NCBI RefSeq assembly: GCF_040147005.1
Contig: NZ_JAMSHO010000001.1
Location: 1,550,001 to 1,614,000 of the forward strand
From: Halomonas sp. H10-9-1
GTDB lineage: Bacteria > Pseudomonadota > Gammaproteobacteria > Pseudomonadales > Halomonadaceae
Length of the DNA stretch: 64,000 bases
Direction of reading: 5' to 3'
Shown: positions 1-11,846 of the stretch, piece by piece
How the letters are laid out: each line of letters begins with the position of its first letter
Position numbering within the stretch: the first letter of the stretch is position 1
The notes under the pieces: generated by a model
The model's input: only the letters and a program-made list of their open reading frames with translations
What the model was told of the DNA's origin: nothing
Database searches by the model: none
Position numbers and translations under genes: made by a program

Positions 1-108
1 CTGGTCATGGCGCTCGAGGAGGAGTTCGATACCGAGATTCCCGACGAGGAAGCCGAGAAGATCACCACCGTTCAGGAAGCCATCGACTACGTCAACGCCC
101 ACCAGTAA
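1..108 (+). CDS. acpP: acyl carrier protein AcpP (3' end only)
   Basis: Frame 1 is open from the window edge to a TAA and encodes the last 35 residues of acyl carrier protein, the phosphopantetheine-carrying hub of fatty acid synthesis. The fragment starts in helix II ([20 protein letters not shown]) and ends IDYVNAHQ, as in gammaproteobacterial AcpP. The Ser attachment site (DSL motif) lies upstream, outside the window. A strong terminator follows and fabF is next, the usual acpP-fabF order. Confidence 0.93.
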   Translation: MVMALEEEFDTEIPDEEAEKITTVQEAIDYVNAHQ

Positions 109-170
109 GCCTGGTGGCGGTCGATACCGCTTGTTGATGCTCGGGCCGTCCTCGCCGGAACGGCCATTGG

Positions 171-196
171 AAAGCCGCCTTCAGGGGCGGCTTTTT
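171..196 (+). terminator. intrinsic terminator after acpP
   Basis: An 8 bp perfect stem (AAGCCGCC at 172-179 pairs with GGCGGCTT at 186-193) with a 6-nt loop runs into a T tract. It lies 63 bp after the acpP stop and before the fabF promoter, so it should separate the very highly expressed acpP from fabF. Confidence 0.9.
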
Positions 197-253
197 CGCA
201 CCTGGAAGGTGCGCTTGTGCCTTGTCGGGGCGGCATGTCTCGGGGAGACTCGT

Positions 254-259
254 TATAAT
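254..259 (+). promoter_or_regulatory. -10 element of a likely fabF promoter
   Basis: A perfect TATAAT lies 60 bp upstream of the fabF start and downstream of the acpP terminator. No good -35 hexamer is visible 16-18 bp upstream, so the promoter is supported by the -10 and the context only. Confidence 0.5.
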
Positions 260-319
260 GCGCCGAAACAGGCGGCCCGGTCGGGCCGCAATCATACCTG
301 GACGCCTGGAGGAACGCTG

Positions 320-1558
320 ATGACACGTAGACGGGTAGTGGTGACAGGCCTGGGCCTGGTCACACCGGTGGGGAATAGCGTGGAAGAGAGCTGGCGCAAC
401 ATCGTGGCCGGCAAGAGCGGCATCGCCCCCATCCAGCACTTCGATGTCAGCGGCTTCAACACGAGCTTCGGTGGTTCGGTGAAGGACTTCGATATCAGTC
501 CCTATCTGAACCCCAAGGACGCCCGCAAGATGGACCTGTTCATCCAGTATGGCGTGGCGGCCGGGAGCCAGGCGATCCAGGATGCCGGCATCGAGTGCAC
601 GGAAGAGAATGCCGATCGCATCGGTGTGGCCATCGGCTCCGGTATCGGTGGGTTGCCGATGATCGAGCACAACCACAACGCCCTGCTCAAGAGCGGGCCG
701 CGGCGCATCTCGCCGTTCTTCGTGCCCGGTTCGATCATCAACATGATCTCCGGCAACCTGGCGATCCAGCATGGCTTCCGCGGTCCCAATATCGCGATCA
801 CCACCGCCTGCACCACCGGCACCCATAACATCGGCTACAGTGCGCGAACCATCGCCTATGGCGATGCCGATGTGATGGTCTGCGGCGGCGCCGAGATGGC
901 TACCACGCCGCTGGGCCTGGGCGGCTTCTCGGCGGCCCGGGCGCTGTCCACCCGTAACGATGACCCCCAGGCCGCCAGTCGACCCTGGGATCGCGACCGC
1001 GACGGCTTCGTGCTCTCCGACGGTGCCGGCGTGCTGGTGCTGGAGGAGTACGAGCATGCCAAGGCGCGCGGGGCGACCATCTACGCGGAAATCGCCGGCT
1101 TCGGCATGAGCGATGATGCCTATCACATGACCGCCCCCCCCGAGGATGGCAGTGGCGCGGCCCTGTCCATGGCCAACGCCGTGCGCGATGCCGGCCTCGA
1201 GCCGGCGGCGATCGACTATATCAACGCCCACGGCACCTCCACGCCGGCCGGGGATCTCGCCGAGAGCCGTGCCGTTCAGCGCGTGATGGGCGAGGCGGCG
1301 AGGTCGGTGGCAGTGAGCTCCACCAAGTCGATGATCGGCCACCTGCTGGGCGCCGCCGGTGCCGTCGAGGCGGTGTTCTCGATACTCGCGATCCGCGACC
1401 AGGTCGCGCCGCCCACCATCAACCTGGACAACCCCCAGGAAGGTTGCGACCTCGACTATGTGCCGCATACCGCTCGAGAGATGAAGATCGACGTGGCGCT
1501 GTCGAACTCCTTCGGCTTCGGCGGCACCAACGGCACTCTGGTATTCACACGGGTCTGA
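320..1558 (+). CDS. fabF: beta-ketoacyl-ACP synthase II
   Basis: Condensing enzyme of fatty acid elongation: it joins malonyl-ACP to acyl-ACP in the cytoplasm. The 412-residue product is full length. The Cys-His-His triad is visible at C164 ([10 protein letters not shown]), H304 ([11 protein letters not shown]) and H341 (STKSMIGH, with K336). The frame is open further upstream, but [10 protein letters not shown] with a GGAGG at 308-312 is the normal FabF start. It follows acpP and precedes pabC, as in most gammaproteobacteria. Confidence 0.97.
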   Translation: MTRRRVVVTGLGLVTPVGNSVEESWRNIVAGKSGIAPIQHFDVSGFNTSFGGSVKDFDISPYLNPKDARKMDLFIQYGVAAGSQAIQDAGIECTEENADRIGVAIGSGIGGLPMIEHNHNALLKSGPRRISPFFVPGSIINMISGNLAIQHGFRGPNIAITTACTTGTHNIGYSARTIAYGDADVMVCGGAEMATTPLGLGGFSAARALSTRNDDPQAASRPWDRDRDGFVLSDGAGVLVLEEYEHAKARGATIYAEIAGFGMSDDAYHMTAPPEDGSGAALSMANAVRDAGLEPAAIDYINAHGTSTPAGDLAESRAVQRVMGEAARSVAVSSTKSMIGHLLGAAGAVEAVFSILAIRDQVAPPTINLDNPQEGCDLDYVPHTAREMKIDVALSNSFGFGGTNGTLVFTRV

Positions 1559-1574
1559 GGAGGGCGCGCCCCGC

Positions 1575-2378
1575 GTGAGCGAGCAGCCTGCCTGGCCCCT
1601 GGACGACCGCGGCGCCGCCTACGGTGACGGCCTCTTCGAGACCATCCTGGTCCGCGGTGGTCGCCCACTGCTGTGGGATGAACACCTGGCACGGCTGGCC
1701 CGGGGCTGCCACGTGCTGGGCATTCCCATGCCGCCCGAGCACGCGTTGGCAGCGCCCCTGGCCGAAGCGGGTCCGGGGCTTGAGGTACTCAAGCTGACGC
1801 TCACCCGGGGCAGCGGCGGGCGTGGCTATTGCCCGCCGGCGTCCCCGCGGCCACGGCTGCGCTGGCAGCTTGCCGAGTTTGTGCCCGTCGAGTCGCGCTG
1901 GCACTCGGGGGTGCGAGTGCGCCACTGTCGGCTACGCCTCGCCAGCCAGCCGCTGCTCGCCGGACTCAAGCACCTCAACCGCCTGGAGAACGTGCTGGCG
2001 CGTGCCGAGTGGAGCGACGACGGCATCGCCGAGGGGCTGCTCAGCGATGCCGACGGGCGACTGGTGGAGGCCACCGCCATGAATCTCTTCTGGCAGCGTG
2101 GCGGCCGCCTGGAGACCCCGTGTCTCGAGCGCTGCGGGGTGGCGGGAAGCCTGCGCGAGGCGTTGATCTCCCGCCTCGATATCCACGCGGTCGAGGCGGG
2201 AGACGAGGCGCTGGTGGGGGCCGAGGCGGTGTGGCTGGGCAACTCCATCCAGGGCGTCTGGCCGGTGGTGCGCCTCGATGATGCGGCGGGTGCCGAGCGG
2301 TACCGCTGGACGCTCGGAGCCGTACATCGCACCTTCCAGGCCGAGGCCCACGCGCTGCTGGGCTATCCCTGCCCCTGA
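1575..2378 (+). CDS. pabC: aminodeoxychorismate lyase
   Basis: PLP-dependent fold-type IV lyase that converts 4-amino-4-deoxychorismate to p-aminobenzoate and pyruvate for folate synthesis. The 267-residue protein carries the PLP lysine K132 in AGLKHLNRLENV, the family signature, and an N-terminal RGAAYGDGLFET typical of the branched-chain aminotransferase/lyase fold. It starts with GTG 16 bp after the fabF stop. Adjacency to fabF and mltG is the standard fabF-pabC-mltG order and supports lyase rather than D-amino acid aminotransferase. Confidence 0.93.
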   Translation: MSEQPAWPLDDRGAAYGDGLFETILVRGGRPLLWDEHLARLARGCHVLGIPMPPEHALAAPLAEAGPGLEVLKLTLTRGSGGRGYCPPASPRPRLRWQLAEFVPVESRWHSGVRVRHCRLRLASQPLLAGLKHLNRLENVLARAEWSDDGIAEGLLSDADGRLVEATAMNLFWQRGGRLETPCLERCGVAGSLREALISRLDIHAVEAGDEALVGAEAVWLGNSIQGVWPVVRLDDAAGAERYRWTLGAVHRTFQAEAHALLGYPCP

Positions 2379-2403
2379 ACCCTATCGACTCACGAGGACT
2401 CCG

Positions 2404-5218
<2,815 letters not shown>

Positions 5219-5249
5219 TGCGGCGCATGAGAACATCAAGGAGGGCCCC

Positions 5250-5585
5250 ATGGCCGCCCAGAAGGCGCTGTCGCTGAACATCCAGGACGTCCAGACGTTG
5301 CTGTCGGCCTATATGCCGGCGCTCGAGCGGGGCGGCATCTTCGTGCCCACCCGCGAGCGCTATGAGCTTGGCCAGCAGATCTATCTGCTGTTGACCCTGC
5401 CCGGCGAGAGCGAGCGGGTGCCGGTCACCGGCCAGGTGGTGTGGGTCTCGCCGGAGGGCGTCACCGGCCGGCGCATGCCGGGTGTGGGCATCCACTTCAG
5501 CGCCGCCGACCAGGGCGTTCGCGACCGCATCGAGAACCTGCTCGCCGGGCATCTCGACAAGGGCGTGCCCACCTATACACTCTGA
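5250..5585 (+). CDS. pilZ: PilZ-domain type IV pilus assembly protein
   Basis: A small PilZ protein (111 residues) of the type needed for type IV pilus assembly. LSLNIQDVQTLLSAYMPALE, GGIFVPT, GQVVWVSPEGVTGRRMPGVG and the C-terminal PTYTL match the pseudomonad PilZ closely. The RxxxR and (D/N)xSxxG c-di-GMP binding motifs are absent, as in canonical PilZ itself, so it is probably not a c-di-GMP receptor. A strong AAGGAGGG at 5238-5245 fixes the start. It sits between holB and tatD, the conserved context. Confidence 0.93.
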   Translation: MAAQKALSLNIQDVQTLLSAYMPALERGGIFVPTRERYELGQQIYLLLTLPGESERVPVTGQVVWVSPEGVTGRRMPGVGIHFSAADQGVRDRIENLLAGHLDKGVPTYTL

Positions 5586-5624
5586 GCCCCGCCCGAGCCA
5601 TTCACCCTATCGGTACTTCACTGC

Positions 5625-6473
5625 ATGTTCGTTGATTCCCACTGCCATCTCGACCGACTCGATTCCACCACCCACGGCGGAGATCTCGCTGCCACCCTGG
5701 ACGCCGCCCGGGCGCGCGGGGTCAAGCAGTTCCTGGCCATTGGCGTCACCCTGGATGACGTTCCGGGGGTCGCCGCCATCGCCCGGGAGCACGCCGACGT
5801 GGTGATCTCCGCCGGTGTCCACCCGTTGCACCGGGTGGCCGAGGAGCCGACCATCGAGGCGATCAAGGAGGCCACCGAGCGGCATGGCGCGGTGGCCATC
5901 GGCGAGTGCGGGCTGGACTATCATTACCTGGAGAAGGCGCCGGACCAGGTGCCGTCGCGGGAGGTCCAGCGCGAGCGCTTCCGTCGCCAGTTGGTCGCCG
6001 CCAGCGAACTGGAGCTACCGGTGATCATCCATACCCGGGAGGCCCGTGACGAGACGCTGGCGTTGATCCGGGAACATACCAATCCCGCGGTGGGTGGCGT
6101 GCTCCACTGCTTCACCGAGGACCTGGAGATGGCTCGGGAGGCGGTGCGCCATGGCTTCTACATCTCGCTCTCCGGGATCGTGACCTTCCATAGCGCCAAG
6201 GCCCTGCGCGAGGTTGCCAGGCGGGTACCCCTGGACCGGCTGCTGATCGAGACCGATAGTCCCTACCTGGCCCCGGTACCCCATCGCGGCAAGCCCAATG
6301 AGCCGGCCTGGGTGGTGGAGGTGGCCGAATGCATCGCCGCCGAGCGTGGGATCAGCGTGGAGGAGGTCGCCATGCAGACCACCGCCAACTTCTATCGGCT
6401 GTTCCGCGCCGCCGCCCCGCAGGCCACCCAGGAAATGCGTGACCTCCTGCAGGGCGCGGGACTGGTCAAGTAG
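5625..6473 (+). CDS. tatD: TatD-family metal-dependent hydrolase/DNase
   Basis: Amidohydrolase-fold metal hydrolase of 282 residues with 3'-5' exonuclease or deoxyribonuclease roles in the family. Metal ligands are visible: H6 and H8 (DSHCHLD), E in GECGLDYHY, H in VIIHTREA, H in LHCFTED and D in IETDSPYLAPVPHRGK. It begins 39 bp after pilZ. The paralogue could also be called YcfH; position after holB-pilZ favours that orthologue group. Confidence 0.93.
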   Translation: MFVDSHCHLDRLDSTTHGGDLAATLDAARARGVKQFLAIGVTLDDVPGVAAIAREHADVVISAGVHPLHRVAEEPTIEAIKEATERHGAVAIGECGLDYHYLEKAPDQVPSREVQRERFRRQLVAASELELPVIIHTREARDETLALIREHTNPAVGGVLHCFTEDLEMAREAVRHGFYISLSGIVTFHSAKALREVARRVPLDRLLIETDSPYLAPVPHRGKPNEPAWVVEVAECIAAERGISVEEVAMQTTANFYRLFRAAAPQATQEMRDLLQGAGLVK

Positions 6474-6483
6474 GAGGAAGACG

Positions 6484-7044
6484 ATGGACCTGGAGCCGCT
6501 GGTGGCACGGATCGACCCCGAGGGCGAGATTCCTCCGGTGGGGGACTGGCACCCCGAACACACTGGCGAGATGGACCTGATGATCGCCGCCGACGGCCGC
6601 TGGATCCACGAGGGTGCCGTCATGTCGCGCCCGCGACTGGTGCGCCTGCTCTCCACCATCCTGCGTCGGGAAACCGACGGCCGCCACGCACTGGTCACAC
6701 CGGTCGAGAAGCAGCTGATCCGCGTCGAGGACCGCCCCTTCCTGGTGGTCGATGCCGAGCGTGCCGATGAGGGTCTCTGGTGGCTGACCACCAACATGGG
6801 CGACCGCCTGCCCCTGGATGCCGACCATCCCTTCACCCTTAGCGAGACGCCGGCGGGCGAATGCGTCCCCGAGGTGGCGGTGCGCTTCGGCCTGGCCGCA
6901 CGCCTCGGGCGTAATGTCTTCTACCGGCTGGTCGAAGAGGCCGTGCCGTTCACCCTGGATGACGGGCGCGCTGCCCTGGGACTCGAGAGCGGCGGCGTCT
7001 GGCATCCGCTGGGCCTGGTCGATGGCGAGACCGCGTGCGGCTGA
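6484..7044 (+). CDS. DUF1285 domain protein
   Basis: A 186-residue cytoplasmic protein recognised as DUF1285 by DWHPEHTGEMDLMIAADGRW, HEGAVMSRPRLVRLLSTILR, VTPVEKQLIRVEDRPF and the FRLVEEA-like C-terminal region. Its function is unknown. The GGAGGAAGACG before ATG 6484 sets the start. It follows tatD by 10 bp and overlaps the helicase start by 10 bp, so it is probably co-transcribed and translationally coupled. Confidence 0.85.
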   Translation: MDLEPLVARIDPEGEIPPVGDWHPEHTGEMDLMIAADGRWIHEGAVMSRPRLVRLLSTILRRETDGRHALVTPVEKQLIRVEDRPFLVVDAERADEGLWWLTTNMGDRLPLDADHPFTLSETPAGECVPEVAVRFGLAARLGRNVFYRLVEEAVPFTLDDGRAALGLESGGVWHPLGLVDGETACG

Positions 7045-9230
7045 CCGATGAACAGCGCGCCGTGGTCGAGCATGGCGCCGGGCATGCGCGCGTCGCCGCG
7101 GTGGCGGGGTCCGGCAAGACCACCACCATGGTGGCGAGGGTGCTGCACCTGCTCGAACGCGGGGTGGCGCCGCAGCGTATCCTGGTGCTGATGTTCAACC
7201 GGTCTGCGCGAGCGGACTTCCAGGCGCGCCTGGCGGCCATGGCCCCCGTGGGCCGGCAGTTGCCGGATGTTCGCACCTTCCACTCCCTGGGCCACCGGCT
7301 GAGTGCCAGCCTGACGCGCTGGGGGGCACTGGCGCCTCGCCAGCTGCTCACCGCCGACTGGCAGCTCGAGCGCCTGCTGCGCCAGGCCACCCAACTCAGC
7401 CTGGGTGACCAGGATGCCGAGGCCAGGGAGTCGGCGCTGGATGCCGAGCGACTCGAGGCGCTCGCCCACTTCTGTGCCCTGGTGAAGGCCGAGATGTTGC
7501 CCGCCGCCGAGCTCCACGAGCGGCTGGATTACGGCGAGGAGACCCGCTACTTTCCGGCCGCTTTCGAGCAGGTCGAGGCGCTGCTGGAGCAGCATGGCCT
7601 GATGGGCTATGCCGACCTGCTCTATCGCCCCTTGCGCGTGCTGGAAGCGGATGGCGCCCTGCGCGGTCGCATCCAGGGCTACCTCGACCATGTGATCATC
7701 GACGAGTATCAGGACATCAACGTCGCCCAGCAGCGGCTGCTGGCGCTGCTCGCCGGCGAGCGTGCCGAGGTGATGGCGGTGGGGGATGCCAACCAGTGCA
7801 TCTACGAGTGGCGTGGGGCCCATCCGGAGACCATGCTCCAGCGCTTCACCGCCACCTTCGGGGTGGCGGTCGACTACCCGCTCTCCACCACCTTCCGCCA
7901 CGGACACGCCCTGGCGCTGGCGGCCAACCACGCCATCGAGGCCAATCGCCGACGCCCCGACCAGCAGTGTCTGGCGGCCCCCGGGAACCCGCTGACCCGG
8001 ATCGAGTCCGGTCAGGGCAGCCGTGGCCTGCTGGATGGCCTGGCCGCGTGGCAGCGGGAGGGGAGGGCGCTTGCCGAGGCCTGTGTGTTGGTGCGCAGCT
8101 GGGCCCTCTCCGTTCCGCTGCAACTGGCGCTGCTGCGCGAGGGCATCTCCTTCCGCCTGGCGCGGGAGGATCGCTTCGTCTACCGTTTGCCGCTGGTGCA
8201 GGCGCTGGCCGGCTACCTGCGCCTGGCATGTGACCCGAGCCTGCTGCGTGATCCCGCGCACCTGACACTGCTGTTCGGCCAGCCGACACCCTTCGTGGCC
8301 CGCGAGCGCCTCGAGGCGCTGGCCCGGCACCTGGCCCAGAGTCAGCGCTGGCCGGCGCCCCAGGACCCGCTGCTGGCTCCTTTGAAGCCCCACCAGAAGC
8401 GCACCCTCAAGAGGCGCTGGGCGTTGCTCTGCGAGTTGCCACGGCTGGCGGCCCGGCCCCCGGTCGAGTTGCTCGAGTACGTGGTGGCCGAGGTCGATGC
8501 CGAAAAGGTGCTCAAGCGTGCCGCGTCGCGTCGCGACAAGGGCGAGGAGGATGTGCGCCTGCTCGATGTGCTCAAGGAGCAGGCCGGCGAGCTGGGCAAC
8601 GATACCGAGGCCTTCGTCGAGCTGCTCAGCCGCCCGGTGGAGAACCGCGATGACGGCGTGCTGATCAACACCGTGCACGGTGCCAAGGGGCTGGAGTGGC
8701 CGCTGGTGGCAGTGGCAGGCGTCAATGAACAGGACTTTCCTCTCTACACCCGCGACAACCCGCTGTCGCCGCAGCGGCTCGAGGAGGAGCGCAGGCTCTT
8801 CTACGTAGCCATCACCCGGGCCCGGGAGCGGCTGCTCCTGCTGCATGATGGTGGCGATCATCGTCCCAGCCGTTTCCTTGCCGAGAGTGCCTGGCAGGAG
8901 TGTGATCACCTGGCCCGACGATTGGATGGGGAGGGCGAAGGGGCCATCGACGTATCCCGCCCTGCTCTGGTGCGTCACTACCTGGCGAGGCTGGGCCAGG
9001 ACCTGCCGCTGGTCGACGGCGGCTCGGGGGTCGCAGAGCCCAGGCGTGACTATCGTGCCTTCGACGTGGGGCAGCGCCTGCGCCATGCTGTGTTCGGCGA
9101 AGGCGAGATCGACCTGGTCGAGGGGGATCCTGACAACCCGGTGATCGAGGTGCGTTTTCGCCATGCCGGCCGACGACGGTTGATCGCTCGCCGGGCGCCC
9201 ATCGAACTGCTCAATGGAGAAAACGCATGA
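7035..9230 (+). CDS. UvrD/Rep-family superfamily I DNA helicase
   Basis: ATP-dependent 3'-5' helicase of the UvrD/Rep/PcrA type, 731 residues, GTG start. The motifs run in order: Walker A AGSGKTTT (24-31), TFHSLGHRL, Walker B/DEYQD, GDANQCIYEWRGA, STTFRHG, NTVHGAKGLEWPLV and ITRARERLLLL. The C-terminus has a small SH3/Tudor-like segment (VGQRLRHAVFGEGEID) like that of PcrA/UvrD. N- and middle-domain divergence from UvrD and Rep themselves suggests a third paralogue. It overlaps DUF1285 upstream and the rhodanese downstream (ATGA). Confidence 0.9.
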   Translation: MRLTDEQRAVVEHGAGHARVAAVAGSGKTTTMVARVLHLLERGVAPQRILVLMFNRSARADFQARLAAMAPVGRQLPDVRTFHSLGHRLSASLTRWGALAPRQLLTADWQLERLLRQATQLSLGDQDAEARESALDAERLEALAHFCALVKAEMLPAAELHERLDYGEETRYFPAAFEQVEALLEQHGLMGYADLLYRPLRVLEADGALRGRIQGYLDHVIIDEYQDINVAQQRLLALLAGERAEVMAVGDANQCIYEWRGAHPETMLQRFTATFGVAVDYPLSTTFRHGHALALAANHAIEANRRRPDQQCLAAPGNPLTRIESGQGSRGLLDGLAAWQREGRALAEACVLVRSWALSVPLQLALLREGISFRLAREDRFVYRLPLVQALAGYLRLACDPSLLRDPAHLTLLFGQPTPFVARERLEALARHLAQSQRWPAPQDPLLAPLKPHQKRTLKRRWALLCELPRLAARPPVELLEYVVAEVDAEKVLKRAASRRDKGEEDVRLLDVLKEQAGELGNDTEAFVELLSRPVENRDDGVLINTVHGAKGLEWPLVAVAGVNEQDFPLYTRDNPLSPQRLEEERRLFYVAITRARERLLLLHDGGDHRPSRFLAESAWQECDHLARRLDGEGEGAIDVSRPALVRHYLARLGQDLPLVDGGSGVAEPRRDYRAFDVGQRLRHAVFGEGEIDLVEGDPDNPVIEVRFRHAGRRRLIARRAPIELLNGENA

Positions 9231-10054
9231 GCCAACCGCTGATCGCCGCCTGGGAACTGGAAGAGGCCCTGGAGGGCAGGCGCCCCCCACGGCTGCTGGA
9301 CTGCCGGGCCCGCCTGGGGGACTCCGATGCCGGCCACGGCCTGTGGTGGAAGGCCCACCTGCCGGGCAGCCACCACCTCGACCTGGACCGTGACCTCGCG
9401 GGGCCGCCGGGAGAGGGGGGACGACATCCCCTGCCGCGACAGGAGGCGTTTACCGCGACGCTCCAGCGACTGGGGGTGGCGCCGGATATGCCGGTGGTGG
9501 TGTATGACGACATGGGCGGACAGCTGGCCGCCGCGCGGGCCTGGTGGATGCTGGCCTGCTGGGCCGGCCATCCCGATGTCCGGGTGCTGGATGGTGGCAT
9601 CCAGGCCTGGCTGGGACATGGTGGGGAGCTGCGCGAGGGCGATGCCGTGGCGTCGCGTCCCACCGACTGGACACCCGACTATCGTGATACGGCTTGGGTG
9701 ACGGCCGCCGCTGTCGCCTCCTCCGAGAGCGGACTGAAGCTGGATGCTCGCAGTCGCGCTCGCTTCCGTGGCGAGGTCGAGCCCATCGACCCGGTAGCGG
9801 GCCATATCCCGGGAGCGGTATGCCGCCCCAGCACCGAGAACCTGGGCGAGGACGGGCGTTTCAAGAACCCTCGGCGCCTGGCCGAGGAACTGCCCCGGGC
9901 CGAGGAGGGCGTGGCCTACTGTGGCTCCGGCGTCACCGCCTGTCACACCATCCTCGCCTATGCAGTGGCCGGCCGGCCGTTGCCGCGTCTCTATCCCGGC
10001 TCCTGGAGCGAGTGGATCCGCGACCCGGCGCGCCCGGTGGCGACCGGAGACTGA
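9227..10054 (+). CDS. sseA: two-domain rhodanese, 3-mercaptopyruvate sulfurtransferase-like
   Basis: Sulfurtransferase of 275 residues with two rhodanese domains. The N-terminal inactive domain starts LLDCRARLGDS and includes VVVYDDMGGQLAAAR. The C-terminal active domain has LDARSRARFRGE and the loop YCGSGVTACHT, whose Cys takes the persulfide. A CGSGVT loop is typical of mercaptopyruvate rather than thiosulfate sulfurtransferases. The start overlaps the helicase stop (ATGA at 9227). A convergent terminator follows. Confidence 0.87.
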   Translation: MSQPLIAAWELEEALEGRRPPRLLDCRARLGDSDAGHGLWWKAHLPGSHHLDLDRDLAGPPGEGGRHPLPRQEAFTATLQRLGVAPDMPVVVYDDMGGQLAAARAWWMLACWAGHPDVRVLDGGIQAWLGHGGELREGDAVASRPTDWTPDYRDTAWVTAAAVASSESGLKLDARSRARFRGEVEPIDPVAGHIPGAVCRPSTENLGEDGRFKNPRRLAEELPRAEEGVAYCGSGVTACHTILAYAVAGRPLPRLYPGSWSEWIRDPARPVATGD

Positions 10055-10108
10055 GCCCGACGTCGCCGGGCTCAAGCTTGAAGCCTTCAGCCTGAAGCTG
10101 GAAGGAAC

Positions 10109-10139
10109 ATCGCCCCCATGGCCTTGCCGTGGGGGCGAT
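10109..10139. terminator. bidirectional terminator between sseA and etfQO
   Basis: A 13 bp stem with one mismatch (ATCGCCCCCATGG at 10109-10121, partner 10127-10139) and a 5-nt loop lies between convergent genes. It is followed by TTGTCGTT on the plus strand and preceded by an A-containing stretch. It probably stops transcription from both sides. Confidence 0.75.
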
Positions 10140-10160
10140 TGTCGTTATGCAGCTTGCAGC

Positions 10161-11846
10161 TTACATATTCGGATAGTTCGGCCCGCCACCGCCTTCCGGC
10201 GCTACCCAGGTGATGTTCTGGGCCGGGTCCTTGATATCGCAGGTCTTGCAGTGCACGCAGTTCTGGAAATTGATCTGGAACCGCGGCTTGCCGTCGTCAT
10301 CCTCGACCACCTCGTAGACCCCCGCCGGGCAGTAGCGCTGGGCCGGTTCGGCATACTCGGGCAGGTTGTCACGGATCGGCAGTTCCGGATCGGTCAGCCT
10401 CAGGTGACAGGGCTGGTCCTCCTCGTGGTTGGTGTTGGACAAGAACACCGAGGAGAGCTTGTCGAAGGAGAGCTTGCCGTCGGGCCTGGGGTAGTCGATC
10501 TTCTCGAATTCGGCGGCCGGCTTGAGCGCCGCATGGTCCGGGATGGTGTCGTGAAGATTGGGGAGCTTGCCGCCCAGCAGCTGGTCGACGAAGTTGTAGG
10601 CCCCGCCCGCCCAGGTGCCGTACTTGTGGATCGCCGGCCCGAAGCTTGAGCTCTCCTTGAGCTCGGCATAGGCCCAGCTCGCTTCCCACTTCGTGGTGAA
10701 GGCGGTCAGCTCCTGGCCCCCTTCATCGCCTGCGGCTCTTGCTTCACGATCGTTTAGCGCCTCGAATACCGTCTCGGCGGCCACCAGGCCGGACTTCATG
10801 GCGGTGTGCAGCCCCTTGATCTTGGCGAAGTTGAGGGTGCCGGCGTCGCAGCCGATCAGCAGGCCGCCGGGGAAGGTCATCTTCGGCAGGCAGTTGAGGC
10901 CGCCCTTGGTGATGGCCCGGGCACCGTAGGCGACGCGCTTGCCGCCCTCGAGATGTTTCGCCAGCACCGGGTGGTGCTTCATGCGCTGGAACTCGTCGAA
11001 GGGCGACAGCCAGGGATTCTGGTAGGAGAGATCCATGATCAGGCCGACCACCACCTGCTGGTTGTCGCCGTGGTAGAGGAACCAGCCGCCGTGGGTGTGC
11101 TTGCCCAGCGGCCAGCCGGAGCCGTGCAGCACCAGTCCGGGCTCGTGCTGCTCGGCGGGCACGTCCCACAGCTCCTTCAGGCCGATGCCGTAGTGTTGCG
11201 GGTCCTTGCCGGCGGCGAGGTCATACTCCTGGATCAGGCGCTTGCCGATATGCCCTCGGGCGCCCTCGGCGAACAGGGTGTACTTGGCGCGCAGCTCCAT
11301 GCCCGGCATATGCCCGTCCTTGGGTTGCCCGTCGGCGCCCACGCCCATGTCGCCGATCAGGATGCCCTTGACCACGCCCTCCTCGACGATCGCCTCCTGG
11401 GCGGCGAAGCCCGGGAAGATCTCCACGCCCAGTCCCTCGGCCTGCTCGGCCAGCCAGCGACAGAGGTTGCCGGCGCTGATCACGTAACGCGTCAGCTCGC
11501 CACCGGTGTTGTGCATGGTCTTCGGCACCAGGGCGTTGGGTAGCTTCTGCCCCTTGTCGGCGTCCTTGAGCAGGTAGACCTCGTCGCGACTCGCCGGGGT
11601 GGTCAACGGGGCGCCGCGCTCCGCCCAGTCGGGGAACAGCTCGGCCAGGGCGCGGGGCTCGAAGATGGCGCCGGAGAGGATATGGGCGCCCACCTCGGAG
11701 CCCTTCTCCACCACGCAGACGGAGAGTTCCTGCTCTGCCTCATTGGCCTGCTGCATCAGCCGACACGCCGCGGCCAGGCCGGAGGGCCCGGCGCCGACGA
11801 TGACGACATCGAATTCCATGGATTCGCGCTCGATTTGTTCTTCCAT
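10161..11846 (-). CDS. etfD: electron-transfer flavoprotein:ubiquinone oxidoreductase
   Basis: Membrane-associated ETF-QO passes electrons from reduced ETF (fatty acid and amino acid oxidation) to ubiquinone. The 561-residue protein has an N-terminal FAD dinucleotide motif VIVGAGPSGLAAA (15-27). The C-terminal ferredoxin-like part has the four 4Fe-4S cysteines (YCPAGVYE and CVHCKTCDIKDP). ATG 11846 is preceded by AGGAGAG, so upstream in-frame starts are less likely. It is divergent from etfBA, its electron donor. Confidence 0.95.
   Translation of the reverse strand: MEEQIERESMEFDVVIVGAGPSGLAAACRLMQQANEAEQELSVCVVEKGSEVGAHILSGAIFEPRALAELFPDWAERGAPLTTPASRDEVYLLKDADKGQKLPNALVPKTMHNTGGELTRYVISAGNLCRWLAEQAEGLGVEIFPGFAAQEAIVEEGVVKGILIGDMGVGADGQPKDGHMPGMELRAKYTLFAEGARGHIGKRLIQEYDLAAGKDPQHYGIGLKELWDVPAEQHEPGLVLHGSGWPLGKHTHGGWFLYHGDNQQVVVGLIMDLSYQNPWLSPFDEFQRMKHHPVLAKHLEGGKRVAYGARAITKGGLNCLPKMTFPGGLLIGCDAGTLNFAKIKGLHTAMKSGLVAAETVFEALNDREARAAGDEGGQELTAFTTKWEASWAYAELKESSSFGPAIHKYGTWAGGAYNFVDQLLGGKLPNLHDTIPDHAALKPAAEFEKIDYPRPDGKLSFDKLSSVFLSNTNHEEDQPCHLRLTDPELPIRDNLPEYAEPAQRYCPAGVYEVVEDDDGKPRFQINFQNCVHCKTCDIKDPAQNITWVAPEGGGGPNYPNM

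Noticed and set aside
6921..9290. A 789-residue minus-strand frame across the UvrD-like helicase
   Set aside because: Low-complexity antisense of a clearly coding plus-strand helicase with ordered motifs; no ribosome site.
10140..10165. Short CAGCTTGCAGCTT repeat near the etfQO 3' end as a regulatory site
   Set aside because: Only two imperfect units near a terminator; not enough to support a function.
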